This document shows, in pieces, positions 1 through 10,704 of a DNA stretch of 64,000 bases. How positions within the stretch are numbered: the first letter of the stretch is position 1; the number at the start of each line of letters is the position of its first letter. Source of the DNA: Anthostomella pinea (Eukaryota > Ascomycota > Sordariomycetes > Xylariales > Xylariaceae); the NCBI GenBank assembly GCA_963556695.1, contig CAUWAG010000007.1, positions 2,418,001-2,482,000 on the forward strand, given 5' to 3'. Both the position numbers and the translations under genes were made by a program. The notes beneath the pieces were generated by a model. That model had not been told where the DNA came from, did no database searches, and was given only the letters and a program-made list of their open reading frames with translations.

Positions 1-1702
1 CTTCTAGCGGTAGTCCCGGCTGCCATCGCATTCTTCACATACCTTTATCGATACTTGGCTTCGCCGCTGAGGTCGATTCCCGGTCCCTGGCCCGCCCAAG
101 TCACTGATGCCTGGTATTTCTGGGCCCTAGGCAAAGGCCAATTCGAACGGTTGAACCGGGACCTGCACCATCGATACGGTAGGAGAAGGTCAGCTTTCGG
201 TGTTGTTCACCTGATAGTGACCTGTGTTAGGCCCAATCGTCCGTTATGGCCCGAACCGCAACAGCATCAGCCACCCAGACGCCAACAAGGTCATATATGG
301 CCCGGGATCTCGCTTTGCGAAAAGCTCGTGGTACAGCGCGTTTATGAACCCGGGCACTTGGTCCATTTTCGGGGATAGGAATATCCAGCGGCATGCGCAC
401 ACACGCAAGGTGTGCAAAACATCTACTCCATGTCGTCGATGCTGAACTACGAGCCGTATGTCGACGAGTGTATCGAGTTGCTGTGCCAGCGTATCAGGGG
501 TCTCGCCTAGGCTGGAATGAGGGTCAACATGAATCACTGGCTGCAATGCTATGCATTCGACGTCATCTCCATGATCACTTACTCCAGACGCATGGGCTTT
601 CTGGACCACGGTGAGGACATCGGCGACATCATGATGGCTATCGACTCGGATATGACATATGCTACCAAAGTTGGCCTCTACCCGAGCTTCCACCCCTACT
701 TGTTCTTTCTTCGCAACTACGCCATCAGCAAGAAAGAAGTGGGCAGAGCCTATGTTATCAACTTTACTCGGAACATGATCACTCAGCACCAAGCGAATCC
801 CAAGGTAGAGCCTGATGAATCGAGCGACGAGGAAGGAGGGGAAGGAGCTGTGGACTTCTTGACCAAGCTACTGAAGAAGCACTCCAACGACCCCGAAGTA
901 TTCACCTCTTACCATGTGCTCGCCACATGCGGGGCAAATATGATCGCGGGGTCGGATACCACTTCGATCACACTCTCTGCTATCCTGTACTACCTGCTCA
1001 AGAATACGTCGGCGTACCAGAGACTGCGAGACGAGGTGGACTCGACCGGCAAAGAGTTGACATTCGCCCAAGCCCAGAATCTACCATATCTCCAAGCTGT
1101 AATCAAAGAGGCATTGCGATTACATCCTGCGACGGGGTTGCCTCTGGAGCGAGTTGTCCCATCCGGCGGGGCCACCATCGCTGGAGTCTTCTTCCCCAAG
1201 GGTGTAAGTGCTTCCCCGCCCCCTCCTGTATCTGTCTCTTTGCCTCTGCAAACCAAAACGCTGACTACTCCTCCTAGTGCATCGTTGGCATCAATACCTG
1301 GGTTTAGCATCGCAATGAAGATATCTGGGGCCCTGACGTGGAAGAGTTCCGTCCAGAGCGGTGGTTGATCAATGATCATGAGAGGCTCTCCTTCATGAAC
1401 CGCCATTGGATGCCGGTAAGTTTAAGCCCGCTCCTACTGATATCCCAGCTCAGTCAACAATTCAAACTGGCTTCGTCGTGCTAACATGTTATAAGTTCGG
1501 CTTGGGATCTCGCAATTGTATTGGCAGACACGTCTCAATTCTCGAGATATCCAAGCTGATTCCCCGGCTGGTTCGCGATTTCGATTTCGAGTTGAGCGAA
1601 AAATTGAGTAGCCCCGAATCATCATGGTCACATACGAATCGATGGTTCGTAAAACCAGATGACTTTGAGTTACATATCAAAGTCAGGGCCAGCGGACCGT
1701 GA
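1..1702 (+). pseudogene. cytochrome P450 monooxygenase, 5'-truncated by window edge, decayed
   Basis: P450s are haem-thiolate monooxygenases anchored in the ER. Reading exons 1-178, 231-1203, 1278-1415 and 1496-1702 gives the N-terminal proline-rich hinge (PLRSIPGPWP), the I-helix oxygen motif (ANMIAGSDTTS), the K-helix ExxR (KEALRLHP), the PERF-like FRPERW and the haem loop FGLGSRNCIGRH with its cysteine ligand. Three lesions break the frame: an extra dinucleotide near 410-414 (the frame of AAG GTG must resume as CAA AAC ATC), an in-frame TAG at 508-510, and an in-frame TAG at 1305-1307 just after the exon-3 motif INTWV. No legal intron removes any of them; the one around the first TAG would be only 20 bp. 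Both TAGs fit CAG-to-TAG (CpA-to-TpA). The family assignment is firm. Pseudogene status is inferred and would be wrong if the assembly is faulty here. The true start lies outside the window. Confidence 0.85.
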
Positions 1703-3213
1703 TCTTTTGCCTTGCCGCAGGTCAACAACACGATTTGTTGACATGGTTTGAGAAGTGATGGCTGGGTCCACGAACAGCTCATTTGGGGGTGGAATCCTAC
1801 GAAGAATTCAATGACGGAAGCACTCAACACGGAGACACAGGGCGATGACGTTCTAGACAAAATTCGGGCTGTGTAGTGACACGATGTTCTCTCACGTACG
1901 CGAGTTTTCCTTGGCTGCGCAAAAGGCGGTCTGCAAAGTGTGCGATCAGGTGACCAGTCATCCTCGTATCTGGCTGATCTTGAATATGACATAAGCAAAA
2001 TCATGCACAGTCCTTAGTCCTGTATGACGGCAGAGGCTATTTTCGAACTCGCTTATAGCTTCATTGGCTAATTTTTTGGGGGCCGTCAGCACTAGGTATC
2101 ATCCTCGACCGGTGAACCAGTCATCGTCCCACTGCACACGTGGGATGAGTGCGAGGCTCTGCCTGGGCATCTTCGAAGCCCCCAATCAATGATTCGTAGG
2201 ATGAAAAGTATATATAAGTCCATGATCCTCGAGTCTAGGTGGCGTACTAAGACAATTCAATCAGACATCATCATCACTTCGAAGCCGAGAACAGTCCGAT
2301 CATCTTACACATTTTCCACGGGCCATCATCGCAACCAATCTCAGACCATGCACGTTCCTCAGTTCACCAACATCGGGAAGCAAGAGAGCATCCGCGGGCG
2401 GCCCCCGGGGGTTCATCAGCGCCATTGAAGATCAAGTCCAGATCAGCGACTGGCCGGAGCATCTTCGACACCAACACTGAATTCACCATTTGGGAAGCTG
2501 TTCGGCCTCGGGCCTTCGGCCCTTCTTCTCCCTCTGAGTTTTACTTCGCCCACTATAGCTGGCATCACCTACTCCGACAACTATGTGCTCATCCTTGATC
2601 CGGACGCGCGCATGAGATTTCACTAGCGATATCCCGACACCCCGACTTGACCGAGCTTTGGAACAAGGGCGCGGCGTATTCAAGCCTATGGAGAACGCAA
2701 CGGACTTGGATATACCTCTCTGGCAGATATTGTACGGCGAGGCTGCCGTTGGGATGCAGGAGTTGAGATAGGGCAGGATTTGGATCAGGCATAGGGAATT
2801 TGGCACTTCAGAGTTATGCGAGTCGTATACGAACGACATGACTGAGCAAGATATTGAGACGCTATCCGGATTATCTGAATCCCTGAAACATGAAACTTTT
2901 CAACCTGAGAGAATAACCTATCTGCCGCTAATATGCCGAAGATCAGGAGCAGAATAGGCTCATTTTCGAGCAATGGTAGCCAGTGTCACATGTCTGTTAT
3001 GTGGCGTCAATGGCTTCTGGAAAGCTTATTCAAATTTGGCTCATAACTACTTGGTGACTCAGTCGGCCTCGGCAATAGGCTTTGCCCGGCAGGACAACAA
3101 AACTACCACAGCTCATTAATCGAGGGATCCTACTGCACTCTCATATACAACGATCGCCATCCCCATCAACATCGACTGAATATCCCGGAAACGCAACAGG
3201 TGGATCTCATGAG
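1703..3213. other. intergenic, with weak coding-like fragments
   Basis: No intact gene is visible. A TATA-like stretch (tatataag) lies near 2210. Between about 2410 and 3060 the plus strand has short open stretches in changing frames that read like protein (for example SIFDTNTEFTIWEAVRP near 2465 and VFKPMENATDLDIPLWQ near 2678), separated by stops. They could be remains of an enzyme gene beside the decayed P450, but I could not place them in a family with confidence. Confidence 0.3.
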
Positions 3214-4275
3214 ATGTCGGCACTGCTTTCTCTTCCACGAAAGCTGAGAGATCAGATCCTTGAGGACCTCGCGAGACTTTCTGTCGACCCTCCGAAGGAC
3301 AATGCCGCACTCCATGCGCAAGAGCGCATGGCCATACCAGGAAGCGATACATCGGCCTGGTATGGCACGGAAAAAATCCATTTCGAGAACCACCCGACAC
3401 ATGCGAAATCCCTCAGACCCTTGATGCTGGTAAACCATCAATTGCGTGCCGAGACAGAAGAATTACTTCGACGCTCCCCTGCGAAACCAGTGAGCTACGT
3501 CCTCGACGTCCTTTACTGCCGGAACGTTCACATGTACCCAACCTGGCTATGTGTCCCCGTCGTCTCAGCAAACGTGGACACCCTCTACACGCAATTCAGG
3601 ATCTCCAATGTGCCGGATGCCGCCACGTGGTCATTTAGTGGCGGAGATGGCGGACCCGAATGCATAGTCTGGCCTTTCTACCATCTGCTTCGAGGCATCT
3701 TGCGCTTCGGGCCCCAGGGGAAGAGAGTCGGAACACAGAGCGGGAAGAAGGGCCGGAGAAAGAAGAATTGCTACTCTACTTCGGCGGGGCAGGGCATCAC
3801 AGTGAAAAATTTGGTTATCGACTTCCAACCGACCGCGTGGCCCAGCGTGTTACCGTTGGCGGTTTACCATCGGCAAGGACGGGATGAATTGAACGACTAC
3901 TGCCGCGACAGGGTGCCAAGGGACTGGAACGCTCTTTCTGATAACCGTCTATTCACCGGCGACATTATGAGGGAATGGGTCATTCGTTACCTTGAGGTTC
4001 TGTTAGTGCAGTGCAGTTACAATGTCCTGCCATTCGCTACGTTCTTCTTCGGGAGGCTGGGGAGCGTCGCGATACGCGTCGACGGGACATTGAAGAAACG
4101 CTTCGATCTCGGCTGTCTTTTCTCGAGACTTGCGTTATGGATCCACCCTAACAGCAGCTCTTATGAGGCACGCCATGCCCTGTCCTGGCTATGGAAAGAG
4201 AAAGCGGCGGAGAAGAGGAAAGCCGCTGGGCCGATGGTTACTGCTGCAGAAGGCGAGGAAGACGCAAAAGATTGA
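3214..4275 (+). CDS. hypothetical protein with F-box-like N-terminus (353 aa)
   Basis: Not recognised beyond a type. The first ATG of the frame is at 3214; upstream codons are open but have no ATG. Residues 5-20 (LSLPRKLRDQILEDL) look like the 'LPxELRxxIL' start common to fungal F-box-like and related gene-family proteins. The next 150 residues contain the usual 'LMLVNHQLRAETEELL' helix of that family. The C-terminus is lysine- and glutamate-rich. There are no introns, signal peptide or membrane segments. Fungal relatives of this type are numerous and mostly uncharacterised; a ubiquitin-ligase adaptor role would be a guess. It stands alone between the decayed P450 and the GH94 gene. Confidence 0.6.
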   Translation: MSALLSLPRKLRDQILEDLARLSVDPPKDNAALHAQERMAIPGSDTSAWYGTEKIHFENHPTHAKSLRPLMLVNHQLRAETEELLRRSPAKPVSYVLDVLYCRNVHMYPTWLCVPVVSANVDTLYTQFRISNVPDAATWSFSGGDGGPECIVWPFYHLLRGILRFGPQGKRVGTQSGKKGRRKKNCYSTSAGQGITVKNLVIDFQPTAWPSVLPLAVYHRQGRDELNDYCRDRVPRDWNALSDNRLFTGDIMREWVIRYLEVLLVQCSYNVLPFATFFFGRLGSVAIRVDGTLKKRFDLGCLFSRLALWIHPNSSSYEARHALSWLWKEKAAEKRKAAGPMVTAAEGEEDAKD

Positions 4276-5073
4276 GTGATGTGTCGTTCGCCTCTGACAT
4301 TTCATGTTGGAACCCACGAGGACTCACAGAGGACGGGATGGGATAGGGAGGGTTCCTTGGCTCCAAGCGGCTTCGCGGAAACGATACAGATGGAGCTGAG
4401 ATGGGTTTAATTCCCTAGGCTTGTCCCATCCAACGCAGACATCAAGCCTTGCACAGTGATCCAAGCGCATAGTCTGGAAGGCTCCCATGAAGGGGGCGTT
4501 TGTACCTAGAAACTCAATCCATGTTATTTCAACCTGCTTGAGGCATGTTCTACAGCACGCTCACATTGCCTACCTGAATTCATTGTCGAGTTGGGCTCCC
4601 ATCATATCATCCGTCCATCCCGTCACAGTTCCAAGTAAGATTCTTCATATCCGGAGCACAACTTGGACGCCATTGGCATCCTACCTGCGGTCGAAGTGTT
4701 GGGACCGTCTTGGAGACCAAACTGGATCCAACATCACCTCTAGTTGCGGGTTCTCCTAGGTTGGAGCTTCGTTCCAAAACAGATAGCTTTCGAAATGACT
4801 AAAACCCCCATTGAACACCGGAATACATCGGGAGTACCTCCAACCATCAAGGAGATATTCGGGTTCCCCTGCAAAGCCTGTGGGGTCACCTGATCTGCTT
4901 ACATCGTAGGCGATTGGCCAGGATGGAGCGTTGCATTTTTACCCGCGTTTCTTACCCCAAACCTCATGCAAGAGGACACAAGACCGAGCCGGCATTGCCC
5001 TGCTCCAAGCGCTTGGAGCAGGGGCCGAGAATATACCTTATAGTCTCGAACCCGACATGACCTCCAGTTGGGC
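4276..5073. other. intergenic, upstream region of the GH94 gene
   Basis: No supported gene. Short ORFs here (for example 4487-4759) have no recognisable features. The distal end carries the 26-bp palindrome described separately and a TATA-like atatacctt at about 5030. Confidence 0.5.
4998..5023. promoter_or_regulatory. 26-bp perfect palindrome before the GH94 gene
   Basis: The half-site CCCTGCTCCAAGC is followed directly by its exact reverse complement, with no spacer and no mismatch. It ends 50 bp before the ATG at 5074, so it lies in the proximal promoter or the 5' UTR. It could be a binding site for a dimeric regulator or form a hairpin in the mRNA leader. Nothing in the sequence decides between these. 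Confidence 0.7.
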
Positions 5074-7518
5074 ATGAGCCATTATTCCCCACCAGCCCAT
5101 GACAGCCGAACCGCTTCCTCAAACACCACCGGCATGGCGAAAACGGAAAACACGAACACAACGCTGCTGCGCCCCGCGGCCGACGGCGCTCGCTACGAGC
5201 TGACCAGCCCGACGGCGCTGCCCAAGGCCGGCGGGTTCCTGTGGAACCAGCAGATGATGATCCAGGTGACGTGCCGGGGGTACGCGACGGCGCAGCACAT
5301 GCAGCCCGAGCCGGCCAAGTACGCGCACGCGCCGAACCTCGAGGCGCGGACCTTCATGCAGCCCGAGCAGAACTACTACGCACACCACCCGGGCCGCTTC
5401 GTCTACGTCAAGGACGAGGAGACGAACGAACTATTCTCGGCGCCGTATGAGCCCGTGCGTGCCGCGCCGGACCGCTTCGTCTTCTCCGTCGGCCAGAGCG
5501 ACATCAAGTGGACCGTCGAACGCCTCGGTATCCGCGTGGAGATGACGCTGGGCGTCCCGACGCACGACGTCGTCGAGCTGTGGAGTGTCAGGGTCACGAA
5601 TCTGTCGGGCCGGCCGCGCAGGATCAGCGTCTACCCCTATTTTCCCTTCGGGTACATGTCGTGGATGAACCTGTCTGCGGAATGGCGGCCGGATTTGGGT
5701 GCCGTGGTCGCTAGCAGCATTACGCCCTACCAGAAGGCCGAGGATTATTTCAAGAACAACCTGTTCAAGGACAAGTCATACTTCCTGTGTGAGACGCCGC
5801 CGACTTCGTGGGAAGCCATGCAGCAAACTTTCGAAGATGAAGGTGGCCTCCACGCTCCGTCGGCCGTGCTGGAGCCGGAGCTCAAGGGAGGCGATGCTCG
5901 CTACGAGACGCCTGCCGCTGCCGTGCAATACCGCGTGAAGTTAGAAGCGGACGAGAAGCAGGAATACCGCTTCCTATTCGGTCCTGCCCTCGACGACGCC
6001 GAGATAAAGGATATGCGCGCCAGGTATCTGAGCAAGGAAGGTTTTGCTCGGTGCGCCGAGGACTACTCGGCATACATCCTCAAAGGCCGCGGGTGCCTGC
6101 AGATCGAGACGCCGGACAAGGACCTCGACAACTTCGTCAACAACTGGCTCCCGCGCCAATGCTACTACCACGGCGACGTGAACCGTCTGACCACTGACCC
6201 CCAGACGCGGAATTATCTGCAGGACAACATGGGCATGACGTACATCAAGCCCGAGGTGGCGCGCAAGGCCTTCCTGATCGCCGCCGGCCAGCAGGAAGAG
6301 AACGGTGCCATGCCAGATGGTATCTTGCTGGCAGAGGGTGCGGAGTTGAAATACATCAATCAGGTCCCACACACCGATCATTGCGTGTGGCTGCCGGTCA
6401 CACTCGAAGCCTACCTGGCAGAGACGGCAGACTACGCCCTCCTAGATGAGGTAGTGAAGGGCATGCACGGAGACACCTACACCGTCTTCGAGCGCTTTAG
6501 TCGAGCCATGGACTGGCTACTTTCCGCCCGAGACGAAAGAGGCCTAAGCTACATCGCACAAGGCGACTGGTGCGACCCGATGAACATGGTCGGCTACAAG
6601 GGCAAGGGCGTCTCCGGCTGGCTCACCCTCGCCACGGCCTACGCCGTCAACATCTGGGCCAACGTCTGCGAGCAACAGGGCAAGACAGAGCTGGCCACGA
6701 GATACCGCGCCGGCGCCAGGGAGGTCAATGACGCCGCGAACGCGCATCTGTGGGACGGCGACTGGTTCGCGCGCGGCATCACCGACGATAACGTCATCTT
6801 CGGCGTCAAGAAGGACGCCGAGGGCCGCATCTGGCTCAACCCGCAGACGTGGTCCATTCTCGGCGGCGGCGCCAGCGCCGGGCAGATCGCCCGGATGCTG
6901 CCGGCTGTCGACGAGCAGCTGAGCACGCCGTACGGCGTTGTCATGTTCGCCCCGGCGTATAGCGCTATGCGCGAGGACGTCGGCCGCGTGACGCAGAAGT
7001 TCCCCGGTTCGGCTGAGAACGGGTCGGTGTATAACCATGCGGCCGTGTTCTACGTGCATAGTCTGTACTCGGTTGGCGAGAGGGACCGCGCGTACAAGGC
7101 GCTGCGGCAGATGATCCCCGGCCCGACGGAAGAGGACTATGTGCAGCGCGGACAATTGCCCGTGTATATCCCCAATTACTACCGTGGAGCGTGGCATGAG
7201 TACCCGCGGACGGCAGGCCGGTCCAGCCAGTTATTCAACACGGGCACTGTGTCGTGGGCGTACCGCTGCTTCATCGAGGGTCTATGTGGGCTGCGAGGTG
7301 ACCCTGACGGCCTTGTCATCCAACCGCAATTGCCGTCGGACTGGGACGGGATCAAGGTCACGCGGCTGTTCCGCGGCGCAACCTTTATAGTAGATGTCCG
7401 CAAGGTAGATGTGGACAAGGTTGTTGTTAAATACGAGGGTCAGGAATTGCCAGAAGCGAGATTCAGGAAGATAGAGCCTGGGAAGACTTATGAGCTGTTC
7501 GTCTCTGTACCTAAATAA
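5074..7518 (+). CDS. GH94 family glycoside phosphorylase (cellobiose/chitobiose phosphorylase-like)
   Basis: GH94 enzymes (formerly GT36) split beta-glucosidic bonds with inorganic phosphate, giving a sugar-1-phosphate. The protein is 814 aa from the first ATG (5074) or 794 aa from the ATG at 5134, matching the ~800-aa soluble enzymes. An N-terminal beta-sandwich (about residues 20-290) precedes the (alpha/alpha)6 barrel. Visible barrel motifs are [22 protein letters not shown], the catalytic-acid loop QGDWCDPMN (first Asp at 6565-6567), and near the C-terminus [17 protein letters not shown], which matches the phosphate-binding segment. There is no signal peptide, so it is probably cytosolic. 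The gene is intronless and GC-rich, unlike most genes here. GH94 is chiefly bacterial, so horizontal origin is likely (inference). Which disaccharide it uses cannot be told from sequence alone. Confidence 0.88.
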   Translation: MSHYSPPAHDSRTASSNTTGMAKTENTNTTLLRPAADGARYELTSPTALPKAGGFLWNQQMMIQVTCRGYATAQHMQPEPAKYAHAPNLEARTFMQPEQNYYAHHPGRFVYVKDEETNELFSAPYEPVRAAPDRFVFSVGQSDIKWTVERLGIRVEMTLGVPTHDVVELWSVRVTNLSGRPRRISVYPYFPFGYMSWMNLSAEWRPDLGAVVASSITPYQKAEDYFKNNLFKDKSYFLCETPPTSWEAMQQTFEDEGGLHAPSAVLEPELKGGDARYETPAAAVQYRVKLEADEKQEYRFLFGPALDDAEIKDMRARYLSKEGFARCAEDYSAYILKGRGCLQIETPDKDLDNFVNNWLPRQCYYHGDVNRLTTDPQTRNYLQDNMGMTYIKPEVARKAFLIAAGQQEENGAMPDGILLAEGAELKYINQVPHTDHCVWLPVTLEAYLAETADYALLDEVVKGMHGDTYTVFERFSRAMDWLLSARDERGLSYIAQGDWCDPMNMVGYKGKGVSGWLTLATAYAVNIWANVCEQQGKTELATRYRAGAREVNDAANAHLWDGDWFARGITDDNVIFGVKKDAEGRIWLNPQTWSILGGGASAGQIARMLPAVDEQLSTPYGVVMFAPAYSAMREDVGRVTQKFPGSAENGSVYNHAAVFYVHSLYSVGERDRAYKALRQMIPGPTEEDYVQRGQLPVYIPNYYRGAWHEYPRTAGRSSQLFNTGTVSWAYRCFIEGLCGLRGDPDGLVIQPQLPSDWDGIKVTRLFRGATFIVDVRKVDVDKVVVKYEGQELPEARFRKIEPGKTYELFVSVPK

Positions 7519-8213
7519 TGCGAAATTCGTTTCGCCGGAGGAGGAAGCTAGCTCATTTGACATCTGCAAAAGGGGGTAGGTAGGGTGGTAGGGAAGGGCT
7601 AAAAACAAAAAGAGAATGTTTCGAATGTATCAACCGCTAGAGGAATCGAACCGCTGTGCCTAAGGATATAGAATATGAATACTCGCTATTCGCTAGGCCG
7701 TGCCAACCCGGCTAACAGGGAACCCTTCTAAACTCGTATATATATATCATGTAGGTGGAATAGGGGGCTGGGCTATGAACTTTTGTGGCTGCTTGGAAGA
7801 CTTTGGCGATTGTGCTCTAGAAATGGGTCTAGCCTTCGAAGATTCGTAGACTGCCACACCAGACGACGGAGTTGCAACCAGGTTAGCTTACGCATAACGT
7901 CGCGAAGAGTCAGTCTCCGTGAATGTATCCCTACTTACTGCAGATGCCCAGGTGATCAACACTGTCTATCACGGCGGTACGAAATCCGGCACCCTCATTT
8001 GTCCGTCTCCGTGGCTGAGTCCTGCTCCATGGTACGACTCACCACATCTGACGCACCACTTATGAGGCCAGTACGAGACATCACCTTGCGCTTCCGCACG
8101 ACTATAGATAATAGAGAGTGCCCTTCACGGCAAAAGCGAGCATAGCAGATCCGCCATACTGCTTAGTGATCTCAAACACCGTCGACGCCTCCCACGGTCT
8201 CAACGGATGGACG
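7519..8213. other. intergenic, no supported gene
   Basis: Contains the GH94 3' flank. A stretch near 7640-7715 has a GGTTCGATT-like T-loop on the minus strand but does not fold as a tRNA. Nothing else is seen. Confidence 0.5.
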
Positions 8214-9459
8214 ATGCACCCGCAAATGGCAGCTATGAACCCACCAATGCGTTTCGACTCCAGCACGGCTGTTCACCGCCGCAAACCGACCGATACGTTC
8301 TCCCCATTACCCTCTGAACTGCACTTTTCCAATCCTTTCGTACCTTGACATCGTCGATGTTACCCGGCTTCAGCAGACCAGCACGCACTTCAACATCCTG
8401 GTACGAAATCACGAAGCTGCTCTAGCGAAGCTCATCATCGACGGCCGCCGGTCCCATTTGGTCGCAACCCTCGCGGAGCTAGACTTCAGTGGCCTGGACA
8501 TCCTCGCGGCCGTCAATAGGTTCAGTGAGGCATTCTTTCCTACCATGGAGTCTGACATGAAACTTGACGTGTCCGAATCTGGCCGGGCATCCGACCGCGC
8601 TGCCGCTATGGAAGGCCTACGCCAGTTTGGCGTCTGGTATATGGGTCAGCAGGAGCGCCATGGAGACCTTTGGCCTGCTACAGAGACAGATCGCCGTCCA
8701 ATCTCTCATTACAGAACCTTTGCTCAAGAGGTCGCCGAGGAACTCCTTAGTATCATGCATGACGTTCCCGTATCAGGCCACAAATACGTGCGGGCCTGCT
8801 CGTGGGATGTGGCGTGTATTCTCAGGATGTGGGGAGTCAGCTGGCCGGATGGAGGTGTGACTGCTCTGGTCGAACGAGCGATCCAGAGTAAGCTAGACCG
8901 GGATCTTAATACTGCAGAGGACGTGCTTGAGACGGAGGGTGGTGACTCAGGGAAAGCAGCCCTCTGGGTCGGCCTCGAGTACTGGTGTGATCGGTGGCAA
9001 GAGGCTGAATGCGGTGCACTTGAGCAGCTTTTCGGTGCGGTCGACGTCCCCATGGTTGAAGGTTCTCTTCGGGTGTCGGAAGACCTCCAGAGTGGTACCG
9101 AAATGGCCCAGGCTGCCGAAGATGCGTCGGCGTCTTCAACCTCAAAGGATAGTTGTACGGTTCACGAACTGGAAGATGTCCTGCCTGATCTCCCACTATT
9201 GCCGTCCCATGGTATGCTTCACTACGTCCTGCCGTTCGGAAGCCAGCATCTCGTGAGCCTAGGTCGTCTGTTGCGCGGCGAGTCTACAAGTGCGCTGGAG
9301 CGGGCGCTTGTTTTTAGGAGCGCCCGCGTAGGCTTACGGAGCGGCCGCACAGAGAACCAGGGGTGGTTGCATCAGGTAGTACGAAGACCAGCGAAGATCA
9401 GCAAGCACGCGCTGGCAGACGAGGTGTTCCTATCTCGCTTGTTGGGCAGCGCGATGTAG
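8214..9459 (+). pseudogene. F-box protein gene split by a single-base frameshift
   Basis: F-box proteins link substrates to SCF ubiquitin ligases through Skp1. The frame from ATG 8214 reads up to PLPSELHF, the first half of an F-box. After one extra T in the run TTTT (8325-8328) the other frame continues PILSYLDIVDVTRLQQT and then an uninterrupted 375-codon tail to TAG at 9457-9459. Dropping one base would give about 414 aa. The tail is not a known repeat domain; it has an acidic stretch (DLPDLPLLPSHG) and a basic C-terminus. No intron fits at the junction. It may be a fresh pseudogene, a programmed shift or a sequencing error in a homopolymer. The later part has no ATG near its beginning. 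Confidence 0.6.
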
Positions 9460-10056
9460 AGCTGGTGCACGCTATAGAGGCATGAGTTGGGCGAGCCATG
9501 GAGGAACACGAAGAAGACAGGGTCTCAGTCGAGACCAGGATCGTGAGGGACGCTTTCAAATCCAACGCCCTCTCCCAATTCGGAGACCTCTTCTGATCGA
9601 CTGCCTACGCGGCCCTTAACTCCATCCTAGGGCTCCACAATAGATCAGCAGGGCTGCAGGACCGCAAAGATATGTCGAGTAAAGGGATATTCTCGTGACA
9701 TCTTCGGCTCGAGACAACATAAGCAATGCGAGAGGCTCATGGGGCCGGACGGTATCTCACTGGAAGTCAGTGGCGAAATGTATGTCTGATACACATAAGT
9801 CGTGGCGAGCCGCAGGCAGATGAAGACCGGATCAATACAGCACGTCGCCGCATCAATTTCGATGCTGGATGGAGATGTGTGCTGCGGAATGAACGTCGTT
9901 CCTCGGAATATGAAACGCCAAGCAGGCGCACGACCACAGCCTCACATCTTGGCTATGTATTACAGTCCGATACCCATCGCGCCCTTCGGAAGTCTTGAAA
10001 TCATCTTCCCTCTTAATCGATCACTTCGTTCATTCAGCTCTTCGCGTGTTACCACA
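9460..10056. other. intergenic, promoter of the secreted protein gene
   Basis: The frame of the downstream gene stays open upstream to 9802 and has ATGs there, but the peptide has no signal sequence and low-quality composition, so I treat it as leader DNA. No other feature is seen. Confidence 0.45.
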
Positions 10057-10704
10057 ATGAGGATCCAACTACACCATGCAGTGATCTTAATCGGCCTCAG
10101 TGTATCATGGCTGTCAGCCACCGGTGTCTGGGGCCAGCGGTTACGCCTCGAAGCCGAGCCGACCTACCCCAGCCTCGTCGACGGACACACCAAAGCCAGC
10201 GAAGGCAGCTGCGTGCCCGACGAAGCAATGACCGAGGAAACCGTCTCGTCCGCAGTCCCAGCCGCCGCCGCCGCCCCCTCCAACACGGCCTGGACGCCCC
10301 CAGCAGCGGCAGTTGGTGAGGAAGTCGACCGCATCGTGCCCATCAGCGCGATTCTCTTCGCCGGCTCGCCGGGCCCAAAGGACTGCCGCGGCACGCCACT
10401 GGTAAACGTCGCGCTGCCGAAGCCTGGGTCCGCGCACACGACACCGACATGCTACAACGTGCCGGGCGTGGCGCAGTGCGGCAACTTCGTGGCGAACCAG
10501 AGCGACGGCTGCGAGGCGCGCGTCTTCAGCGAGCCGAACTGCCTGACGTTCTCAAACGTGGCCGCCTTTACGCCCGAGAAGAAGGCGTTTGGGGGATACA
10601 TACGAAGCGTGGAGATCGCGTGCGGGATTGTGGGTGAGGCCCCGGCGCCACTGAACCTGCCTGGGCTGAAGTTGCCGCCGGATGCACAGCAGGCTTTCGG
10701 ATAG
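10057..10704 (+). CDS. secreted cysteine-containing protein (215 aa)
   Basis: Function unknown. The ATG at 10057 (CACAATG context) starts a clear signal peptide, MRIQLHHAVILIGLSVSW followed by a cleavage region near GVWGQ (about residue 27). The mature part has an Ala/Pro-rich linker (about 55-85) and seven cysteines in the C-terminal two thirds (KDCRG, PTCYN, AQCGN, DGCEA, PNCLT, IACG). The end (RVFSEPNCLT ... SVEIAC) resembles the pattern of the smaller secreted protein at 19938-20418 (RVFS, a Cys three residues on, then SVE). Such proteins are common in fungal secretomes; a host-interaction role is possible but unsupported. Single exon. Confidence 0.65.
   Translation: MRIQLHHAVILIGLSVSWLSATGVWGQRLRLEAEPTYPSLVDGHTKASEGSCVPDEAMTEETVSSAVPAAAAAPSNTAWTPPAAAVGEEVDRIVPISAILFAGSPGPKDCRGTPLVNVALPKPGSAHTTPTCYNVPGVAQCGNFVANQSDGCEARVFSEPNCLTFSNVAAFTPEKKAFGGYIRSVEIACGIVGEAPAPLNLPGLKLPPDAQQAFG

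Noticed and set aside
508..510. Intron removing the first P450 stop
   Set aside because: The only GT...AG pair around it would be a 20-bp intron, too short for any known spliceosomal intron.
244..792. Minus-strand 182-codon ORF over the P450
   Set aside because: It is the antisense shadow of the P450 coding sequence, which explains all its conserved-looking stretches.
7640..7715. Possible minus-strand tRNA (GGTTCGATTCC loop)
   Set aside because: The T-stem has a mismatch and no 5' sequence pairs with the would-be acceptor stem; no D- or anticodon arm forms.
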